Positions 24,881 to 29,786 of a stretch of 29,786 nucleotides of DNA are shown piece by piece. Made by a program: the position numbers and the translations under genes. The stretch is taken from positions 1 to 29,786 of the forward strand of contig JAKFDW010000371.1 in NCBI GenBank assembly GCA_036675955.1, read 5' to 3'. Every line of letters begins with the position of its first letter. Within the stretch, counting starts at the first letter, position 1. This stretch comes from Pollutimonas sp036675955. Its GTDB lineage: Bacteria > Pseudomonadota > Gammaproteobacteria > Burkholderiales > Burkholderiaceae_B. The notes below the pieces were generated by a model, which saw only the letters and a program-made list of their open reading frames with translations, searched no databases and had not been told where the DNA came from.

Positions 24881-26049
24881 TGCTTTGTCGTTTCGAGGAC
24901 CGCCTGTCGGGGCAGGCACTGGAGCTGCTCGATTTCAGCCACCGTATTCATGCATGCAGTGCAGCCCAGCTGCCGGCCGCGTTTGCGGACATCGAGGCGG
25001 CCCGGCAGCGGGGATGCTGGGTAGCCCTGCTGCTGGACTACGAGCTGGGCGAATGGCTGGAGCCTGCCGTAATGAGCTCCGACACGGGATCAGACGCGGC
25101 CCCGGCACGGGCAAGAGCCGGGGCGCTGTCCCCGGGACCTGCCGATGAACCGCGCCTTACCGCGCTGGTTTATAAACAGGCGGCGCATGTACCGGTATGG
25201 AGCGATCCGGCCGCCGGCAGCGCTGTGGACCTGGATGCCCATCCCCTGATCGAAAAGAATCAGTACCTGCGGCAGGTAGAAGACATACGGGCGAGCATAG
25301 GCCGCGGCGAGCTCTATCAGGCCAACTATACGTTTCCGATAAGGATCGCCACGGCCACGCCGTACCGGAACCTATACCGGGCCATCGCAGCACGGCACCC
25401 CGCCGGCCATGCGGCCTATATTGAGGACGGTTCGCGCACGATATTGTCGTTTTCCCCCGAGCTGTTCTTTGCCCGCAAGGGCGCGACGCTGACCGTACGT
25501 CCCATGAAGGGAACGGCGCCGCGCCATGCCGACCCCGTACTGGACAAGCTAGCGGCACAAGAACTCTTGCACAGCGAAAAGAACCGTGCCGAGAACCTGA
25601 TGATAGTGGACTTGTTGCGCAACGACTTGGGACGGCTGGCTATGCCGGGTTCAGTCAAGGTCGACGCTCTTTTTTCCCTGGAACGCTATCCATCCGTCTG
25701 GACGCTCACTTCCACCATCAGCGCGCAAGCGCCGGATAAAAGCCTGGAGGAATTGCTGCGGGCGCTTTTCCCTTGCGGCTCGATCACCGGCGCGCCGAAA
25801 GTCGCCGCCATGAAAAAAATCCGCGAACTGGAAGCGCACCCTCGCGGCATTTACTGCGGCAGTGTGGGCTGGCTGGCTCCGGATGGCGACTGCTCCCTGA
25901 ATGTAGCAATACGGACGGTTTCCATGCGGCAAGACGGTTCAGGTATTTTCGGCGTAGGAGGCGGGATTGTGTACGACTCGGATGGGGAGCTGGAGTGGCA
26001 GGAATGCCAGTGGAAAGCCCGGCTATTGCAGCTTGGCAATTTTCCCTAA
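24880..26049 (+). CDS. pabB: Aminodeoxychorismate synthase component I
   Basis: The 389-residue protein starts at ATG 24880, overlapping the UvrA stop by one base (TGATG). PabB converts chorismate with ammonia to 4-amino-4-deoxychorismate for folate. The chorismate-binding domain has RPMKGTAPR with Lys210; this Lys in PIKGT is typical of PabB, where anthranilate synthase has Ala. It also has LHSEKNRAENLMIVDLLRND, CGSITGAPKVAAMKKIRELE and a final GGGIVYDSDGELEWQEC. In many betaproteobacteria this domain is fused to a class IV aminotransferase domain (PabC); here the chain ends and a separate pabC lies 17 bp downstream in the opposite orientation. Confidence 0.95.
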   Translation: MLCRFEDRLSGQALELLDFSHRIHACSAAQLPAAFADIEAARQRGCWVALLLDYELGEWLEPAVMSSDTGSDAAPARARAGALSPGPADEPRLTALVYKQAAHVPVWSDPAAGSAVDLDAHPLIEKNQYLRQVEDIRASIGRGELYQANYTFPIRIATATPYRNLYRAIAARHPAGHAAYIEDGSRTILSFSPELFFARKGATLTVRPMKGTAPRHADPVLDKLAAQELLHSEKNRAENLMIVDLLRNDLGRLAMPGSVKVDALFSLERYPSVWTLTSTISAQAPDKSLEELLRALFPCGSITGAPKVAAMKKIRELEAHPRGIYCGSVGWLAPDGDCSLNVAIRTVSMRQDGSGIFGVGGGIVYDSDGELEWQECQWKARLLQLGNFP

Positions 26050-26066
26050 CGTTCTGCCACCCTGGG

Positions 26067-26711
26067 TCATAGCGTGGCGGCCAGCCAGCCGCGCAATGCA
26101 TTGGATACCCGGATGGAGGGCGACGCCAGAAACTGTTCACGCGTGATGCGGGCCTCCTGAACCTGCCCGCTGTCCAGCAAGTCGCGACGCTGGACGCCCG
26201 GCAACAGGCCGCAGTCCAGCGGCGGCGTAAGCCACGTATTGCTGGCGGCATCCAGGATGTAGATATTGCTACGGCTCCCTTCGCACACCTCGTCTCGTTC
26301 GTTGCAAAAAACCACGTCGAAAAAGGCAGGGTTACGCGCGAGCCAGGCCTGGGCTGCCTCATACCATGGCCTATGGGTGGTCTTGTGCCGCAGCCACAGC
26401 CTATCGCCTTGCAGCAGTGTCTCGCTGATTGTCAGGCGTACAGGCTGGGGCGTTGGAGGCAAAGGATCGGATTCCAGCGAATAGCGGCCGTCCCGATCCA
26501 GCAACAAGCGCAGGCGGTGGCTGCTGCCGGCGTCCAGTTTACCGATGTGTTCGTGCACGTCGCGCAACAACACATCGGCGGGCCAGACGTAACCCAGCGC
26601 CTCGCAAGAGTCTTGCAAGCGCCGCCAGTGGCCAGCCAGCAAGGGCGCATGCCGCCCAGGTTCTATTCTTATGGTTTCGATAAGGCGAACGCCGGGCCGG
26701 GACATGATCAC
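26067..26711 (-). CDS. pabC: 4-amino-4-deoxychorismate lyase (class IV aminotransferase fold)
   Basis: The GTG at 26711 (214 residues) has a GAGG 7 nt upstream; the ATG at 26705, two codons later, is the alternative. PabC is a PLP enzyme that splits aminodeoxychorismate to p-aminobenzoate and pyruvate. The PLP lysine is expected at Lys110 in RHKTTHRPWYEAA, a motif typical of PabC domains of PabB-PabC fusions. Further motifs are DVVFCNERDEVCEGSRSNIY and TPPLDCGLLPGVQR. Its length and lack of additional domain suit a stand-alone lyase. It follows the YkvI-type gene by 9 nt on the minus strand and converges on pabB. Confidence 0.92.
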   Translation of the reverse strand: MIMSRPGVRLIETIRIEPGRHAPLLAGHWRRLQDSCEALGYVWPADVLLRDVHEHIGKLDAGSSHRLRLLLDRDGRYSLESDPLPPTPQPVRLTISETLLQGDRLWLRHKTTHRPWYEAAQAWLARNPAFFDVVFCNERDEVCEGSRSNIYILDAASNTWLTPPLDCGLLPGVQRRDLLDSGQVQEARITREQFLASPSIRVSNALRGWLAATL

Positions 26712-26720
26712 GTTCCGACC

Positions 26721-27797
26721 TCAGGCGGCGTCGCTTACGACGCCGACCGGCTTGCCGCGGCCGCGAAACCAGTTGACGAAAATGGCACCGATCAACAGCA
26801 GGCCCAGGTATCCCAGCAAGGGATAAACGGTGCCGATCAGCGTCGTAAAGCCAACGAAGCTCAGCGCCAGGCCGATGGCGCAGGACAGCAGGCTGAGGAC
26901 GCGAAAACGGTTCGTCTCGGGCCGGGAGAAGCGCGCACTGAAAGCGAAGAACATGCCCACGGCGGTGCTATAAATCATGCAGGTTATGGACACTGTCATC
27001 AGTATGCCGACAATGGGCGAGAGCCGCGATGCCAGCATGAGCGTGGGCAATTCGGCGCCCTGCAATTGGTTCAGGTTGGAGAACAGGCTGACGTTGAGCA
27101 ACAGGATCAGCAGGCCCAGGCCCACTCCGCCCAGCATCCCTCCCCGCGAGGTGGTCTTGATATCGCGGGTGCGTCCCGAAATCACCGCCAGCATGGGAAA
27201 GCCAACGGCAATATTGAAGGATGCATAAAGTGCCGCGCCCAAGGCCCAATGTGGCGCTACGGTTTCCTGGGTCTTGCTGAATGCCAGCAGCTCATCGAAA
27301 TTGGCATCGCTGGTAAACAGGGCATAGGTGGTAATGACCAGTACCAGCGCGATGAGCAAGGGCGTGGCGAGACTCACCAGGTCGATGATCCGTTTGACGT
27401 TAAGGCACAGGGTCAGTACGACCAGAACTGTCATGAAAACGCCGCCGACCACGGGCGACAAGCCGAACTGCTGCTTGAAGAGCGCGCCGGTTCCCGCGAG
27501 CATGGCGACACCAACGCCAAACAGGAAGAAGGTGAGCAAGATGTCCATGACGGCCCCGGCACGATGGCCGAACAATAGGCGCAATACGTCTTTGTGCGAT
27601 TGTGCCTGCAGCGTCGTGCTGATGCGGGCTATCTGCATGCCCAGAAAGGCGAAAAGCAGGCCGGCGAGCACGGTGCCGGCTATGCTGGCGACGCCGTAGC
27701 CGGTAAAGAATTGAAGGATTTCCTGGCCGGAAGCGAATCCGCCTCCGATGATGACGCCCATATAGGCGAAGGCGAGTTGTACCGCGTATCTGTTCAT
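26721..27797 (-). CDS. YkvI-type polytopic membrane protein (APC-like fold)
   Basis: The 358-residue protein is almost wholly hydrophobic with about ten predicted transmembrane segments. The N-terminus FAYMGVIIGGGFASGQEILQF is the conserved helix-1 break seen in YkvI-type membrane proteins and related to APC/LeuT-fold transporters. Other patches are ALYASFNIAVGFPMLAVIS and TCMIYSTAVGMFFAFSARF. It likely sits in the inner membrane as a transporter or channel; the substrate is unknown. Its minus-strand ATG follows AGGA at about -20 and AGGC nearer the start. Co-transcription with pabC (9-nt gap) is likely, but a functional link to folate synthesis is not shown. Confidence 0.85.
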   Translation of the reverse strand: MNRYAVQLAFAYMGVIIGGGFASGQEILQFFTGYGVASIAGTVLAGLLFAFLGMQIARISTTLQAQSHKDVLRLLFGHRAGAVMDILLTFFLFGVGVAMLAGTGALFKQQFGLSPVVGGVFMTVLVVLTLCLNVKRIIDLVSLATPLLIALVLVITTYALFTSDANFDELLAFSKTQETVAPHWALGAALYASFNIAVGFPMLAVISGRTRDIKTTSRGGMLGGVGLGLLILLLNVSLFSNLNQLQGAELPTLMLASRLSPIVGILMTVSITCMIYSTAVGMFFAFSARFSRPETNRFRVLSLLSCAIGLALSFVGFTTLIGTVYPLLGYLGLLLIGAIFVNWFRGRGKPVGVVSDAA

Positions 27798-28025
27798 GGT
27801 GAAGCCTGGCTTTCCTGATCGATGACTCAGGGAGGATTGTACAAGGCGGGCTTTTTGGTGTTGCTTGACGGTGGGTGGCGCTGTTGGCGCTGTTTTGGCT
27901 TGTGATCATTCTTGCCGCGCGTGTCAGGTCCTATGAGGTCCTGTCCCGCTGGGGAATGGACGCTTGGGATGTCGTTGGTTTATAGGCGGCTTCCGCAGCG
28001 GAGCGGACGCGCGGAATGTTGGGGG
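27798..28025. other. 228-bp spacer with no supported gene
   Basis: This is upstream of the YkvI-type gene and downstream of the decayed dehydrogenase. It has low-complexity T/G-rich stretches and a short direct repeat AGGTCCT at about 27925 and 27936. The expected last residues of a dehydrogenase (TGxxxxVDGG) are not recognisable in any frame that I read. Confidence 0.6.
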
Positions 28026-28088
28026 CTAGGGTCCACTACGTTCGGTAAAAAAGCGGGTTCCGGGCATCGCCAGAAACGCGACAAGATG

Positions 28089-28148
28089 CGCGATGTCGTC
28101 TGTGCCGGCATGGTGCTGCCCGATGTCTTCTGTGCCGGCGTGGTGCTG
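28089..28148 (-). repeat. Two tandem 30-bp units inside the dehydrogenase frame
   Basis: Units 28119-28148 and 28089-28118 encode QHHAGTEDIG and QHHAGTDDIA and differ at only a few bases. The period is a multiple of three so the frame is kept. Confidence 0.9.
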
Positions 28149-28166
28149 CCGGACGATACGCTTGCG

Positions 28167-28232
28167 TGTGTTGCGCAGTAGATCACCGCTTTTGGCATCC
28201 GTGTTGAGCAGCAGATCACGGCTTTTGGCATA
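28167..28232 (-). repeat. Two tandem 33-bp units inside the dehydrogenase frame
   Basis: Units 28200-28232 and 28167-28199 encode YAKSRDLLLNT and DAKSGDLLRNT. They are adjacent to but distinct from the 30-bp pair, separated by 18 bp. Confidence 0.9.
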
Positions 28233-28990
28233 GGTGTCGCGGCAGCCATGGCTGGGCATGATGGTGTTGATGGTGATTCCGCTGGTGCACAGATCGCGGG
28301 CCAGCGACTGGGACAGGCCGGCCACCGCGGCCCTGGCAAGCGAGTATGTCACCGCGGCGCCGGAAGAGGAGAACCCGTTTTCGATGCTGCAGATGTTGAT
28401 GATTCGGCCGCCCTCTTTCAGATATGGCAGCGATACTTGCAGGGCGATGGAGAGTTCCCTGGCGCCGACTGCGACCGCATGATGTAGATTCTTTGGCATC
28501 GCGGTTCCAGTGGGCCGAGCCACCGTCATCCCGATGTGATTTACCAGGATGTCCAGACGGCCAAGCTCGCGAACCGCCTGTTCCACCGCCGACTCCATCG
28601 CGGCGACATCCGACGGATCGGCCTGGATCGCCAGCGCAGTGCCTCCTGCACCCACAATGGCCTGGACTTCGCCGGCCGGACGTTCACATGGACCGCCATA
28701 CGTGAGCGCGACCGCGGCGCCGTTGGCGGCCAGCCTTGTTACGACGCTGGCGCCGCGACTGCGCGCTTTTCCAGTGACCAGGGCGACTTTACCGAAAAGC
28801 GCTTGTGTGCCGACCATAGTATTTACCATGACGCGTCCTTGAAGATCTGAAACATGGTTACATCGGCCAACTATGGATTCGAACCGCCGCGCAGGCTACT
28901 GGCCGGTCGGCCTCCGCCCGTCGGCCCTGTTCTTCATGATTTCGCGATACTCTTCAACAAGCCCCCACCCATAAATCAGGAAATCTGCCC

Positions 28991-29644
28991 ATGCTCGCTT
29001 CCCGCATCGATCATCTGGTCATCACCGCGCCCACGCTGGCGCAAGGTACGCAGTATCTCTCCCAGGCCCTGGGCGTCAGTCCGCAAATGGGCGGCGCCCA
29101 CCCGCGCATGGGTACGCACAACTGCGTCCTAAGGCTGGGGCCGGATCTGTATGCGGAAGTGATCGCCTCCGCTCCGGATGCGGCTGCGCCTGCCCGGCCG
29201 CGCTGGTTCCAGCTGGACGATACCCTCTGGAATGATCGTCCGCGGTTGGCAACCTGGGTGGTGCGCACCAGCGATATCCGCGCGGCGCAAGCCGCAGCCC
29301 GCAACCCGAACGGCGAAATCCATGCCATGACGCGCGGTGAACTGGAGTGGCTGATAACGATCACCGAAGATGGCAGCCTGCCCATGCAAGGCGCCGTGCC
29401 CGCATTCATTCAATGGAGCGCCTCCCAGCATCCGGCCGCATCGATGCGGGATATGGGCTGTGCCTTGATCGGCCTGGAATCTCATCACCCCGAGGCTCCG
29501 GCCATCGACGGCATGTTGCGTCGTATCGGTTTTGAAGGAAGTTTTTCGGCACATGCTGTTCCGGCAGGCACGCAGCCGTACTTGATCGCGCATATCCAGA
29601 CGCCGGGTGGGCCGCGTCAGCTGGGAAATATCGGCGGCCGCTGA
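28991..29644 (+). CDS. Glyoxalase-like (VOC superfamily) domain protein
   Basis: The 217-residue protein begins MLASRIDHLVITAPTLAQG, with His8 in the RIDHLVI strand that opens VOC/glyoxalase-like domains, followed by MGGAHPRMGTHNCVLRLG and YAEVIA, and a second half with ALIGLESHHPEA and GFEGSFSAH. The layout fits the glyoxalase-like domain group (Glyoxalase_3 type), whose substrates are mostly unknown. AGGA about 10 nt before the ATG supports the start. It is the only plus-strand gene in this section and its TGA lies within the first unit of a 24-bp direct repeat, so its 3' end may have been altered by a past insertion or duplication. Confidence 0.85.
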   Translation: MLASRIDHLVITAPTLAQGTQYLSQALGVSPQMGGAHPRMGTHNCVLRLGPDLYAEVIASAPDAAAPARPRWFQLDDTLWNDRPRLATWVVRTSDIRAAQAAARNPNGEIHAMTRGELEWLITITEDGSLPMQGAVPAFIQWSASQHPAASMRDMGCALIGLESHHPEAPAIDGMLRRIGFEGSFSAHAVPAGTQPYLIAHIQTPGGPRQLGNIGGR

Positions 29645-29686
29645 ACGGAAATGGGGCCCTGTGCCGCTGAACGGGAATTCGGCCCT
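29637..29686 (+). repeat. Two 24-bp direct repeats, possible mobile-element end
   Basis: Units 29637-29660 and 29663-29686 share GCCGCTGAACGG and GGCCCT, with four differences in between, and are spaced 2 bp apart. Closely spaced direct repeats occur at the ends of IS21-family elements; no transposase is seen here, so the origin is only suggested. Confidence 0.75.
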
Positions 29687-29725
29687 ATAGTGTCGGCCCA
29701 CGCGTTTCTGCAAGCCCTCCTCCCG

Positions 29726-29731
29726 TATAAT
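29726..29731 (+). promoter_or_regulatory. Consensus -10 box near the right edge
   Basis: A perfect TATAAT lies inside the short palindrome CCCG-TATAAT-CGGG (29722-29735). The best -35 match, TTTCTG (29705-29710), has a short 15-bp spacing. It probably drives the gene that begins at the window edge. Confidence 0.5.
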
Positions 29732-29762
29732 CGGGCATGAGCAAATCTTATCTCCGCATCGC

Positions 29763-29786
29763 ATGAAGGTGCCCAAGCGTCTCGCT
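29763..29786 (+). CDS. Start of a further gene, possibly a RIO-type protein kinase (cut by window edge)
   Basis: ATG at 29763 opens MKVPKRLA and runs off the end. The eight residues resemble the start of bacterial RIO1-like kinases as I remember them (MKxPKRL), which is very weak evidence. A 9-codon ORF MSKSYLRIA (29737-29766) ends in TGA overlapping this ATG, which may be a leader peptide or an accident. Confidence 0.3.

Larger units (their letters stand above)
28026..28829 (-). pseudogene. Degenerate short-chain dehydrogenase with in-frame tandem duplications
   Basis: The 267-residue frame is open and has the SDR Rossmann layout, but key positions are off. The cofactor loop TGxxxGxG reads TGKARSRGA (19-27), NNAG reads NHIG (97-100), and YxxxK reads YSLAR (Tyr162, Lys replaced by Arg166); Ser148 remains. 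Between residues 200 and 247 two separate duplications occur: YAKSRDLLLNT/DAKSGDLLRNT (33 bp twice) and QHHAGTEDIG/QHHAGTDDIA (30 bp twice). The C-terminus, normally TGxxxxVDGG, is replaced by FFTERSGP. The family reduces or oxidises carbonyls/alcohols with NAD(P); this copy is probably inactive. It could still be expressed as an open frame, so the pseudogene call is an inference. Confidence 0.65.

Noticed and set aside
26373..27578. 401-codon plus-strand open frame rich in Gln, His and Gly
   Set aside because: Antisense to pabC and the YkvI-type gene; the Gln/His richness is the usual complement of hydrophobic membrane-protein codons.
28875..28885. GGTTCGAATCC on the minus strand, like a tRNA T-arm (possible tRNA fragment or attachment site)
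   Set aside because: The flanks pair for only two base pairs and no acceptor or anticodon arm can be drawn, so it is probably chance.
28854..29132. 92-codon plus-strand frame
   Set aside because: It overlaps the start of the glyoxalase-like gene in another frame and shows no motif.

Overview
The window looks like a piece of a betaproteobacterial chromosome, most likely Alcaligenaceae (the Bordetella/Achromobacter/Pusillimonas group). This is inferred from the GC-rich coding sequence, the Burkholderiales style of glnS, minCDE, ettA, pabB and the giant fused UvrA; the genus cannot be fixed from sequence alone. Most of it is a densely packed housekeeping region. No rRNA, tRNA, CRISPR array or complete insertion sequence was found.

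Layout. Position 1-403 is the 3' end of ruvB. A 681-bp gene-free island (404-1084) follows, built of 19-bp tandem repeats, hairpins and inverted repeats. Then comes a minus-strand block read right to left: a ClcB-type chloride channel with CBS domains, an exported probable beta-barrel protein, and recQ. An OmpR/EnvZ-type two-component pair (6023-8121, plus strand) converges on a minus-strand cydA-cydB-like operon (8126-10542). glnS diverges from cydA and is followed by minC, minD and minE, ending in a strong bidirectional terminator. The next minus-strand group is ettA, an isochorismatase-fold hydrolase and a glycine-zipper lipoprotein. After that come an acidic unknown protein (+), a family 2 glycosyltransferase (-) and an untracked 42-residue basic protein (-) with its own promoter and terminator. 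A 1921-residue double-length UvrA overlaps pabB by one base. pabC and a YkvI-type membrane protein run convergently to pabB. The right edge holds a decayed short-chain dehydrogenase, a glyoxalase-like (VOC) protein, a 24-bp direct repeat, and a promoter with the first codons of a further gene, possibly a RIO-type kinase.

The most unusual item is the cydAB-like operon. Its CydA is clearly homologous to bd oxidase subunit I, including the Q-loop region, yet every residue that coordinates haem in E. coli CydA (His19, His186, Met393, Glu445) and both conserved glutamates of helix 3 (Glu99, Glu107) is replaced. It appears to be a haem-free member of the bd superfamily kept as an intact, translationally coupled operon, and its function is unknown. 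Second is the nearly symmetrical mosaic of 19-bp repeats and matching hairpins between the convergent genes ruvB and recQ. Other points of interest are an EnvZ-like kinase with a changed phosphatase motif, an SDR carrying two independent in-frame tandem duplications, the four-ATPase UvrA fusion, and the small basic protein.

All family assignments come from reading motifs and recalled reference sequences; no database search was run.
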